A stretch of 64,000 nucleotides of DNA, taken from contig NZ_PYWN01000002.1 of assembly GCF_003049505.1 (NCBI RefSeq), forward strand, positions 1-64,000. Reading direction: 5' to 3'. Of this stretch, positions 55,920 to 64,000 are shown one piece after another. The DNA comes from Metasolibacillus meyeri. Its GTDB lineage: Bacteria > Bacillota > Bacilli > Bacillales_A > Planococcaceae. The notes beneath the pieces were generated by a model that was not told the origin of the DNA, made no database searches, and worked only from the letters and a program-made list of their open reading frames with translations. Position 1 is the stretch's first letter; the number at the start of each line of letters is the position of its first letter. The position numbers and the translations under genes were made by a program.

Positions 55920-58900
55920 TTACATTTTTTCAGTCAGCTTCATTGCTCGATACATAAAGGCAACAAATTGCGCGCGTGTCACAGGTTCATTCGGCTTGAA
56001 ATAGCCATTATCTCCTAAAGCAATATCATATGCTTCAAGTGTGGCAATATAATCATAGCCCCAATGTGTTGGTGTGACATCTCGGAATGTGCTTGTGTCC
56101 TCTAGTGGCAAATCAAAGGCTAGCACTAACACTTTTGCCATCTGTACGCGTGTTAATGCTTGTTCTGGTAAAAAATTTCCTGCATCGCCATCTATGATTC
56201 CTGCCTGCTGTAGCTGCATAATTACCTCGTAGTATGGATGAGTAGCAGGAACATCCTGAAACGGCACTGCCTCACGTGTTGCTCTTAGCTCAAATACGCG
56301 CCCAAGTATCACTGCGATATGCTTACGCTTTATCGGCTCGTTCGGTCGGAATGTACCATCTGTATAGCCTTGGATAATCTCTTGGGCTGCAATTGCTTCA
56401 ATCATTTCTTTTGCCCAATGATTCGAAATATCTGAAAATTTAGTGCTTAGTACTGATATCACAGGTTGTTGTGGTTCTGGTGTCGGCTCTACAGGTTGCT
56501 GTGGCGTTGGTTCAGGCATTGGTTCGTTTGGCGTTGGTGGTTCTGATATTGGCGGAATAAAGCCGCCTTCACCACCTGAGACACTATCTTGACGCCATTG
56601 TGCATAAAGTGTGACATTTGCTGTTCCCATATCAAAAATGCCACCTGCTATATAACTCGTTCCCCTTCCATCTGCTTGTGTATTCCAACTGACAAATGTA
56701 TAACCTGTTCTTGCAAGGTTGCCTTTATCCTTTACAATCACGCTTTCTCCCTCTTGATAGGCCGTTGTATCCACTGGCACTGTTCCTATTGCCCCATTAC
56801 TTTGATACGTCACACTATATATTGGAATTAATTCCCACCTCGCATAAAGTGTAATATTTTCTGCGCCCATGGTAAAGTTAGCACCTACTGCAAAATTCGT
56901 TCCCTCTCCATCTGCCTGTGTATTCCAACCTGCAAATGTATAACCCACTCTTTCAAGATTCCCTTTATCCTTTATTGTCACGTTATCTCCTTGTCGGTAG
57001 GCCGATGTGTCCACTGGCACTATTCCTGTTGCCCCATTACTTTGATACGTCACACTGTAGGTTGGAATGAGTTCCCACTGTGCATAAAGCGTGATATCAT
57101 TTGTACCCATATGAAATATATCTCCCGCTAGATAACTCGTTCCTTCCCCATTTTCTTGTGTATTTCAACGTGTAAATAAATAATCTCCCTTTACAAGGTC
57201 GCCTTGGTGTGCAACAGTGACACATTCTCCCTCTTCGTATGCATCAACACCTTCTGGTACTGTTCCTATTGCCCCATTTTCTTCATATGTCACGCTGTAG
57301 GTTGTTAAATTTGGTGCTCCCTCTGCATATATTTTCATCGGTTTTGCTACAACACCATTCCATAGCTTTGTATAATTTGTGTCTTCATACCATTCAAAAT
57401 CGGCAGGGTCAGGATTTTGCTCTGCAAATGCCTTCTCTCCCAAAGCAGGTGCTCCACAAAAACGAACAGCCTGTAAATCATTATTTAAAAATGCACCTTC
57501 TCCAATTGTTGTGACACTGCTTGGAATCATCAAACGCTCAATTTTATTAATATGAAAGGCATTCTTTCCGATAGTTGTAACACTGTTTGGAATCACTAAA
57601 TCCTTTATCACATTAAATTGAAATGCGTAATCTCCAATTGTTTGCAGGTTAGCAGGTAGCTTTACATGTTCTAAAAATTCATTGAATCCAAATGCTCTTT
57701 CTCCTATAGTAAGTACACTATCAGGTAGGTCGATAGATTCTAACTTATTTTCCCTGAACACACCATTTTCAATAGAAGTAAGGTTCGTTGCTTGAATATC
57801 AACTTGCTTTAGGTCATTCCAAAAAAATGCCCTTTCTCCTATAAATGTAACATTTGCTGGAATTCTCAATGCTGTTAGCTGATTACTTGAAAATGCCTGT
57901 GCCCCAATGGAAGTAAGACTATCGGGTAATTCCACACTTATTAACTGATTTTCCTTAAATGCTTGGTCACCAATGGTTAGGAGATTCATCGGCAACTCTA
58001 ATTCTTCTAAATCATTCCAACGAAACGCTTCATTGCCGATGGATGTGAGGCTCATCTTAAATAGTACCTCCATCAAAAAATTATCAGCAAATGCTTTATC
58101 TCCAATGGAAATCACACTATTGGGTAGTTCAAGATACGCCAAATCATTCGTTTCAAATGCACTCTCCCCAATGGATGTAACAGTTGCAGGGATATCTACA
58201 GCAGTTAAATATTTTTGAAAAAAGGCTCGATCCCCTATTGCCGTCACTGGCTTGGCATTAATAAATGGAGGAATCATTAAATCTATCCCTTCGTTGCCAA
58301 CATAACCTATGATTGTTACACCCGTAGCATTATCAATTGTTTGAAAGTCATCTTCATTTCCAACCTCTTCCCACTGTGCATAAAGTGTTATATTCTCTGT
58401 TCCCACATTGAATATGTCACCTACTGCATAAGATGTTCCATTTCCATTTGGTTGCGTGTTCCAACCTGTAAATATATAGTTTGCTTTTGCAAGGTTTCCT
58501 TTTTCTTTTACCGTCACACTATCGCCCTCTTGATAGGCTAGTGTGTCTATCGGTGCTGTCCCTTCTGTTGCACCATTTTCATTATAAAATACACCATAGC
58601 TTTGAATTCCCGCCCACTGCGCGTAAAGTATGATATTCTCTGTTTCTATATTGAATGTATCGCCCACCGCATAGGATGTTCCATTCCCATTAGCTTGTGT
58701 GTTCCAGCCTGTGAATGTATGGTCTGTTTTCGCAAGATTTCCTTCTTCTTGTACTGTTACGCTATCGCCTTCTTTATAGGCTGTTGCATCTACTGGAGTA
58801 GCTCCTGCTGTTGCACCGTTGCCATGATAGATGACACTAGATGCTGCCGGTGTGTCCTTCGTATATATTTCTATCGCATTTAATACTTGATTATTCCACG

Positions 58901-59765
58901 CCTGTGTATAGCTTTTATCCTCATACCACCCATCAAATTGCGGTGTTCCTTGCTCTATGAATATATCGTCTCCTAAAGTCAAAGCTCCATGAAAACGTAC
59001 CGTATGCAATTGATTATAGGCAAATGCCTCATCTCCAATAGAATTTACTGACGCAGGTATATCAATACTCGTTAAGTCGTTATCTAAAAATGCCCAATCA
59101 CCAATTGTTTGAACAGTTAAAGGTATATCAATATGCTGTAATTGATTATTTGCAAATACAGAATCCCCAATAGATATACTAGTAGCAGGTAGCTTTATGC
59201 TCTTTATATTGTTATTTCTAAACACCCAATCCCCCATAAAAATTACACTATCTGGGATTTCTATCTCCATTAAATGATTATCCCAAAATGCTCCATCTTC
59301 TATTGTCTCAATACCCTCAGATAATTCTACGCGCTCTAATTTATTATAGTAAAATGCCTGCTGCCCAATTGTTTTAACACTTGCTGGAATTTTTATAGCT
59401 GTCAGTCTATTATAAAAAAACGAATAACTGCCAATAGATGTAAGGCCAGAAGATAACTCTACGCTTTCTAGATTATTTTCAGCAAATGCCCATTCTCCAA
59501 TTGATATAACGCTATCTGACATCTTTACAGTTTTTAACATTCTGCCATAAAACGCCCCATCTCCTATTTCTGTTACTGGCTTTGACTGAATGTATTCTGG
59601 AATTTCTAGGTCTACATCATGCCCTGTATAACCTGTAATTGTAACACCAGTAGAATTGTTAATTATTTGAAAATCCGCTTCATTCCCCGCTGCCTCAACA
59701 GATATTACTCCCCCTTGCGAAAAAAGTAATAGAAAAATCATTAGGATATTTCTTGATTTTTTCAA
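55920..59765 (-). pseudogene. Giant LRR / Flg_new / SLH surface protein gene interrupted by an in-frame TGA
   Basis: One reading frame of 1282 codons broken only by TGA at 57165-57167 (codon 867). The stop replaces the Trp of a repeat motif read as FTGWNTQ in sister copies and FTR-stop-NTQ here. The upstream part (59765-57165, 866 residues, TTG start after GAAGGTG) has a signal peptide (1 to about 26), a BspA-type leucine-rich block of IGDxAF...LxxVxxPxSVxxIG units (about 30-275), two Listeria-Bacteroides (Flg_new) repeats (about 310-465) and a second leucine-rich block (about 470-790). The downstream part (57110-55920) has two to three more Flg_new repeats, a Pro/Glu/Gln linker and three SLH domains (FSDISNHWA, FQDVPATHP, FRDVTPTHW). 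Designed for export and cell-wall anchoring; as it stands the product would be secreted without its anchor. Confidence 0.85.
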
Positions 59766-59798
59766 TACATTACACCTTCTTTACTAAATTTATCAATA

Positions 59799-59826
59799 AT
59801 TATCTTGGATACTATTAATTTATCAA
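59799..59826 (-). promoter_or_regulatory. Candidate promoter of the surface-protein gene
   Basis: Minus strand: -35 TTGATA (59821-59826), 16-base spacer, -10 GATAAT (59799-59804), predicted start near 59792. The direct repeats at 59844-59864 lie just upstream of the -35 box, an activator position. Confidence 0.5.
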
Positions 59827-59843
59827 ATTATCAAGGGAAGTTT

Positions 59844-59864
59844 TCTTAATGAAATCTTAATGAA
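59844..59864. promoter_or_regulatory. Direct repeat, 11-bp period, likely OmpR-family operator
   Basis: TCTTAATGAA occurs at 59844-59853 and 59855-59864 in the divergent promoter region. Two copies one helical turn apart is the usual arrangement for OmpR/PhoB-family regulators, one of which is encoded at 59926. Confidence 0.55.
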
Positions 59865-59925
59865 TTTAGAGAGAGTTGTTATTTTTTGATTATATATAGT
59901 AAATTGAAGATGGAGGGGATGCATA

Positions 59926-60606
59926 ATGAATCGAATTTTAATAGTTGATGATGAAGCTGAAGTTCGTCAATTAATCAGGCTTCATTTGGAGCAAGCCGAG
60001 ATGAATGTGTTTGAAGCTGTATCAGGGCGTCATGCCATTACTCAATTAGGTGAACACACTTTTGATATGATTATTTTGGATTTAATGATGGATGATGGCA
60101 ATGGCTTTGAGGTGTTGCACTATTTAAAAGAACAGCACTTGCAGCCTCTTGTAATTGCATTAAGCGCTAGACGAGAAGTGGAAGATAAAATAGCAATACT
60201 TGGTTTAGGGGCTGATGATTATGTAACAAAGCCGTTTAGTCCGATTGAACTTGTCGCACGGGTACAGGCACATTTAAGACGTCATGCACCTTTACATCAA
60301 ACGAACACCATCCGCTTAAACAAATTAGTGTTGGAGGTCGACAATGCGGTATTGTTGTATCATGAAAAAAAGCAAAGATTAACAATTATTGAATGTCAGC
60401 TTTTGCAATTATTTATGCGCAACGCTGATCGTGTGCTCACGAAAAGAGAAATCTATGAACATATTTGGCAACATGAACATTATGATGATAATAATTTAAG
60501 TGTTTTTATTAGTCGACTTCGTAAAATATTGGAACAGATAACGGGTAGCCAACATATTCGCAGTATTCGTGGTATAGGTTATCAGTTTTCAGGTGATGGA
60601 TTTTGA
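59926..60606 (+). CDS. OmpR/PhoB-family response regulator
   Basis: 226 residues. Receiver domain with acidic Asp8/Asp9, phosphoacceptor Asp52 in MIILDLMMDDGNG and Lys in YVTKPFSPIE; C-terminal winged helix (about 130-224) with ECQLLQLFMRNADRVLTKREIYEHIWQ and FISRLRKILE...IRSIRGIGYQF. The start is the ATG after GGAGGGG. It lies divergent from the surface-protein gene and overlaps the kinase gene. The regulon is unknown; the neighbouring surface protein is the obvious candidate. Confidence 0.95.
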   Translation: MNRILIVDDEAEVRQLIRLHLEQAEMNVFEAVSGRHAITQLGEHTFDMIILDLMMDDGNGFEVLHYLKEQHLQPLVIALSARREVEDKIAILGLGADDYVTKPFSPIELVARVQAHLRRHAPLHQTNTIRLNKLVLEVDNAVLLYHEKKQRLTIIECQLLQLFMRNADRVLTKREIYEHIWQHEHYDDNNLSVFISRLRKILEQITGSQHIRSIRGIGYQFSGDGF

Positions 60607-62015
60607 AAAATCAAACTAAAATGTGGATTCTTATTGTCATTAGCATTGTTAGTAGCTTCATTATTTTTATAGTCACTAGCTTTATTATCGGAAAGTATTG
60701 GAATGAGGGGTATGATGTAGGAGATTTAGCGACTTTAGCTGGTGAGGTAACGCAAGCCATCGAAAGCCAAACTACAGGTAACCAACAGGAAACGCAAGCG
60801 ATATTAGATACATTCCATCAAGCGCATTCAACTGTACATTTTGAATGGCTGCAGGCAGATGGGACAATTATTTATACGACCTCTGGTAAGCGTGAAAATT
60901 ATGACTTCCAACAGCTAGCAAGTCATTTTCTCAATGCCCCTTATAGTTTGTGGACTGAGGGTGAGGAAATTAGTTTGATTTATCAGCTCGAAATCAATCA
61001 ACGACCTTATTATTTGTTAATGACTTTACCGAATGAAGCGATGCAACCAGGGCAGGTTTATTTTTTCATTCGTACAAATACCATTCTTCTCACGCTGCTC
61101 TTACCTTTATTCATCGCCTTTTTGGTTCCTTATTTACTAGCCATTTTATTTTTCTCTCGCATGAATCGACGTATCCACAAATTGAATGATGCACTTACAC
61201 AGGTCAATTTGCAAAGCGAGGGTATTGTCTTGCAGGATAACACTAAGGATGAAATTGGACAGCTTACACAGCATTACAATTCGATGGTCAAACGCCTCCA
61301 AAATCAGGTCTTTGAAATTGCGCAATATGAAAACAGACGACATGAATTAGTATCCAATCTTTCGCATGATTTACGCACACCATTAACGATGATTTTAGGC
61401 TACGCCGAGACGATTCGCAACGGCTTATATCAGGACGAAAAAGAATTACAGGCTAGCGCCAAAATCATTTTACAGCGTTCTCGCTATATCGATAAATTAC
61501 TCGACCAATTACTTGATATTACAAGACAAAATATAAATGCCTTAACATTGCAAGCTGCGCCACATAATTTATCTGAAATGCTACGCAAAATTTTAGCTGA
61601 TTATTTATTATTTTTAGATGGGCAAGATACAGCTATCGATATTCATATTGCGGATACAGATATTGTAATAGAAATAGATGCCGCGCTGTTGGAGCGGGCA
61701 ATTCGCAATTTAATTGACAATGCTCTTCGTTATGGGAAAGATGGAGATTATCTTGGCATCATGCTAGAGGAACAGCAAAATGAAGTATGCATTATCGTGA
61801 AAGATAAAGGACAAGGGATTGCACCCGAAAAACAAGATCGTGTTTTTGAAAGGTTTTATCGCGTCCATCAAGGCAGGCATGGAGAAGGACTTGGTATCGG
61901 GCTGTCCATCGTACAGGAAATCGTACACTTACATAATGGGACAGTTCATTTTACGAGCCTTCCATACAAGGAAACCGTATTTCAAATAACATTACCAATA
62001 ACAAAGGACTACTAG
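60603..62015 (+). CDS. Sensor histidine kinase
   Basis: 470 residues, cognate to the preceding regulator. TTG start at 60603 overlaps the regulator stop (TTGA), with GGTGAT upstream; the ATG at 60621 is the alternative. Two membrane helices (about 8-30 and 157-183) flank a ~125-residue extracellular sensor domain without a recognised fold. HAMP (about 184-236), HisKA with phosphorylated His255 in SNLSHDLRTPLTMILGYAE, and HATPase with NLIDNALRYG, DKGQGIAPE, FERFYR and GLGIGLSIV follow. The ligand cannot be told from sequence. Confidence 0.95.
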   Translation: MKNQTKMWILIVISIVSSFIIFIVTSFIIGKYWNEGYDVGDLATLAGEVTQAIESQTTGNQQETQAILDTFHQAHSTVHFEWLQADGTIIYTTSGKRENYDFQQLASHFLNAPYSLWTEGEEISLIYQLEINQRPYYLLMTLPNEAMQPGQVYFFIRTNTILLTLLLPLFIAFLVPYLLAILFFSRMNRRIHKLNDALTQVNLQSEGIVLQDNTKDEIGQLTQHYNSMVKRLQNQVFEIAQYENRRHELVSNLSHDLRTPLTMILGYAETIRNGLYQDEKELQASAKIILQRSRYIDKLLDQLLDITRQNINALTLQAAPHNLSEMLRKILADYLLFLDGQDTAIDIHIADTDIVIEIDAALLERAIRNLIDNALRYGKDGDYLGIMLEEQQNEVCIIVKDKGQGIAPEKQDRVFERFYRVHQGRHGEGLGIGLSIVQEIVHLHNGTVHFTSLPYKETVFQITLPITKDY

Positions 62016-62145
62016 GAAAGAAGGCTGTCTGAAATGCCCTTTTGAGATAATTTTCTCTGTGACAAGTAAGTTCCTATATAAGAAAAACCAAGCGGCAGAT
62101 GCTTTTATGCGAAAAAACAGGCACACACCGTTTAAATATAGAAAT

Positions 62146-62188
62146 AAGGGCTACTTGAAAAGAGAAATCCCCTTTTCAAATAGCCCTT
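62146..62188. terminator. Shared terminator between the kinase gene and acpP
   Basis: Arms 62146-62162 and 62172-62188 pair over 17 bp with one mismatch that becomes a G-U pair in the minus-strand RNA. The minus side is followed by TTATTTC, the plus side by TTTC. It serves convergent transcripts, more clearly acpP. The stem resembles the rbgA terminator at 43979-44013. Confidence 0.75.
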
Positions 62189-62195
62189 TCATGAA

Positions 62196-62432
62196 TTAGT
62201 TAACTTTGCTCTCAATATAGCTGATCGCATCACCAACTGTTCCGATTTTTTCTGCATCTTCATCAGAAATTTCCATATCGAACTCATCTTCTAATTCCAT
62301 AACAAGTTCAACTACGTCTAATGAGTCAGCACCTAAATCGTCACGGAAAGAAGCTTCTAATTTTACTTCGCTTTCTTCAACGCCTAAACGGTCAACTACT
62401 ACTTTTGTTACACGCTCTAAAACTGTAGACAC
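62196..62432 (-). CDS. acpP: Acyl carrier protein
   Basis: Carries growing acyl chains in fatty-acid synthesis. The GTG at 62432, eight bases after GGAGG, gives 78 residues (B. subtilis 77); an upstream GTG overlaps the ribosome-binding site. The 4'-phosphopantetheine site is Ser37 in [15 protein letters not shown]. Strongly acidic, as expected. Confidence 0.97.
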   Translation of the reverse strand: MSTVLERVTKVVVDRLGVEESEVKLEASFRDDLGADSLDVVELVMELEDEFDMEISDEDAEKIGTVGDAISYIESKVN

Positions 62433-62469
62433 ACTGGTCACCTCCCCTCAAAGATATATGGCATGCTTT

Positions 62470-63213
62470 TTACATGACCATACCACCATCGATATGCAAT
62501 GTTTGTCCTGTAATATAGCTCGCTGCATCAGAAGCGAAAAATGCGACTGCTTTTGCAATATCTTCTGGCTGTCCAAGCTTCGCTAAAGGAATTTGTGCAA
62601 GCATAGCTGTCTTTAATTCTTCAGATAGCTCGTCTGTCATATCTGTTGTGATAAAGCCTGGTGCAATCGCATTGACTAAAATATTGCGGCTCGCTAGCTC
62701 CTTCGCCGTCGTTTTCGTCAAACCAATCACGCCCGCTTTTGCTGCAACATAGTTCGCCTGTCCTGCATTACCAGATACACCTACGATAGATGAAATATTC
62801 ACAATACGTCCACTACGCTGCTTCATCATTTGACGTGTAACAGCCTTCGTACATAAAAAGACGCCCTTTAAATTTGTGTTCATTACATCATCCCACTCGT
62901 CTTCCTTCATACGCATCAATAAATTGTCTCGCGTAATGCCCGCGTTATTTACTAATATATCAATTGAGCCGAATGTTTCCAACGCTTTACTCATTAATTG
63001 TGCAACAGATTCTGCATCTGCTACATTTGCTTGTACTGCAATCGCTTCGCCACCAGCCGCTTGAATTTGCTCGACAACTTGCTGTGCACGCGCTTCGCTC
63101 CCGCTATAATTGACAACTACTTTTGCACCTTCTTTTGCAAGTTCTAATGCAATCGCCTGTCCAATACCGCGTGACGCTCCCGTAACGATAGCTGTTTTAT
63201 TTTGTAATGTCAT
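62470..63213 (-). CDS. fabG: 3-oxoacyl-ACP reductase FabG
   Basis: NADPH-dependent reductase of type II fatty-acid synthesis. The ATG at 63213 gives 247 residues and overlaps the fabD stop (ATGA). Short-chain dehydrogenase features: [12 protein letters not shown] cofactor motif, NNAGITRD, catalytic Ser141/142, Tyr155 and Lys159, C-terminal [13 protein letters not shown]. Confidence 0.98.
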   Translation of the reverse strand: MTLQNKTAIVTGASRGIGQAIALELAKEGAKVVVNYSGSEARAQQVVEQIQAAGGEAIAVQANVADAESVAQLMSKALETFGSIDILVNNAGITRDNLLMRMKEDEWDDVMNTNLKGVFLCTKAVTRQMMKQRSGRIVNISSIVGVSGNAGQANYVAAKAGVIGLTKTTAKELASRNILVNAIAPGFITTDMTDELSEELKTAMLAQIPLAKLGQPEDIAKAVAFFASDAASYITGQTLHIDGGMVM

Positions 63214-64000
63214 TCTCCCCACTCCTTCGCTGCTTCTAACAATGCTTGTAGTGACTCTTCATCATATACACAATATACTTGTGCTGTGCGATCAATTTTT
63301 TTCACTAAACCAGATAATACTTTACCAGGTCCGCATTCTATGAATACAGTAACACCTTGCTCTAATAGTGTACGCACATTTTGCTCCCATAGAACTGGGC
63401 TAACTACTTGTTCAACCATTTCGCGACGAATGGCTACTGCATCTGTTAAAAGTTCTGATGTTACATTGCTAACGACAGGAATTGTTGGCTGCCCAATCGT
63501 TAATTGCTCAACCGTTTCCGCTAATTTATCTGCGGCTGGCTGCATTAAACTTGAGTGGAACGGTCCGCTAACAACTAACGGAATCGCACGTTTTGCACCA
63601 GCTTCCTTCGCTGCTACACATGCTTTATCCACGCCTTCTTTCGTGCCAGAAATAACGATTTGTCCTGGGCAGTTTAAGTTCGCTAATTGTACCACATTGC
63701 CTTCTGCTGTTACAGCTTCGCATACCGCTTTCAAAGGCTCAGCATCTAAACCTAAAATCGCTGCCATTGCCCCTTGTCCTGCTGGTACTGCCTCATCCAT
63801 ATAAAGGCCGCGCTTATGCACTGTTGCTACTGCTTCGTCGAATGTCAGCACACCAGAAGCAACAAATGCGCTATATTCTCCTAATGAATGACCCGCTGTA
63901 TAATGTGGGTGAATGCCTGCTTCCATAATTTTATTGGCAACCATCACGCCTGTTGTTAGTAGGGCAGGCTGTGCATGATACGTCAACGTTAACTCCTCTT
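63210..64000 (-). CDS. fabD: Malonyl-CoA:ACP transacylase FabD (partial, N-terminus outside window)
   Basis: Transfers malonyl from CoA to ACP. The frame stays open to the window edge; readable from [14 protein letters not shown]. About 262 residues are present and roughly 50 N-terminal ones are missing. Active-site Ser in [11 protein letters not shown], Arg in HKRGLYM, His in [10 protein letters not shown] and C-terminal [13 protein letters not shown]. Followed by fabG in the normal order. Confidence 0.97.
   Translation of the reverse strand, partial: EELTLTYHAQPALLTTGVMVANKIMEAGIHPHYTAGHSLGEYSAFVASGVLTFDEAVATVHKRGLYMDEAVPAGQGAMAAILGLDAEPLKAVCEAVTAEGNVVQLANLNCPGQIVISGTKEGVDKACVAAKEAGAKRAIPLVVSGPFHSSLMQPAADKLAETVEQLTIGQPTIPVVSNVTSELLTDAVAIRREMVEQVVSPVLWEQNVRTLLEQGVTVFIECGPGKVLSGLVKKIDRTAQVYCVYDEESLQALLEAAKEWGE

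Noticed and set aside
57110-57112. Independent SLH gene starting at the ATG at 57110
   Set aside because: No signal peptide and weak ribosome binding; the same frame continues uninterrupted through the TGA from the upstream part, so it is one broken gene.
59865-59925. A defined promoter for the response regulator
   Set aside because: TATATAGT-like -10 and TTGTTA are present but their spacing (13 bases) is too short for a confident call.

Overview
The window is an AT-rich chromosomal segment of a motile Gram-positive rod of the order Bacillales. Gene content and order match the Bacillus subtilis trpS-to-rpsB side of the chromosome almost gene for gene: fabD-fabG-acpP-rnc-smc-ftsY-ylxM-ffh-rpsP-ylqC-rimM-trmD-rplS-lepB-rbgA-rnhB-ylqG-ylqH-sucC-sucD-dprA-topA-trmFO-codV-clpQ-clpY-codY followed by the complete fla/che operon. 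Protein details and the SLH-type surface protein suggest a Lysinibacillus/Solibacillus-like member of the Planococcaceae; this is an inference, since no 16S rRNA gene is present. Nearly everything is on the minus strand, so the biological reading direction is from 64000 down to 1. The exception is a plus-strand two-component system at 59926-62015.

Region 62146-64000 holds the end of a fatty-acid operon (fabD partial, fabG, acpP). Region 55864-62015 is an accessory cassette inserted between acpP and rnc: a very large secreted leucine-rich-repeat/Listeria-Bacteroides-repeat/SLH surface protein gene interrupted by one in-frame TGA, divergently transcribed from an OmpR-type response regulator and its sensor kinase. 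An 11-bp-period direct repeat lies in the shared promoter region. Region 43000-55770 is housekeeping: RNase III, SMC, the SRP pathway (FtsY, YlxM, Ffh), ribosomal proteins S16 and L19 with their maturation enzymes, signal peptidase I, RbgA and RNase HII. Region 37500-43060 holds ylqG/ylqH (FliK-like and FlhB-tail-like proteins outside the flagellar operon), succinyl-CoA synthetase and DprA. Region 29900-37300 holds topoisomerase I, TrmFO, the XerC/CodV recombinase, the ClpQY protease and the global regulator CodY.

Region 2511-29312 is the fla/che operon: flgBC, fliEFGHIJ, ylxF, fliK, flgD, a small flagellar-operon protein, flgE, flbD, fliLMY, cheY, fliOPQR, flhBAFG, cheBAWCD and a small membrane protein. 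It builds the basal body, type III export apparatus, hook and C-ring and supplies the chemotaxis core. An intrinsic terminator then separates it from sigD, which seems to have its own sigma-A promoter, a perfect 20-bp hairpin at the start of its mRNA and a CodY-box-like sequence upstream. Two further genes (an unrecognised acidic/lysine-rich protein and a SwrB-like protein) follow sigD.

Non-coding highlights are a candidate small RNA or attenuator between codY and flgB, a 21-bp-period tandem repeat at two intergenic sites, a 123-bp inverted-repeat-bounded insert between fliE and fliF, a GC-rich hairpin between flgE and flbD, and mutually exclusive hairpins in the topA leader. No tRNA, rRNA, CRISPR array, transposase or phage gene was seen.
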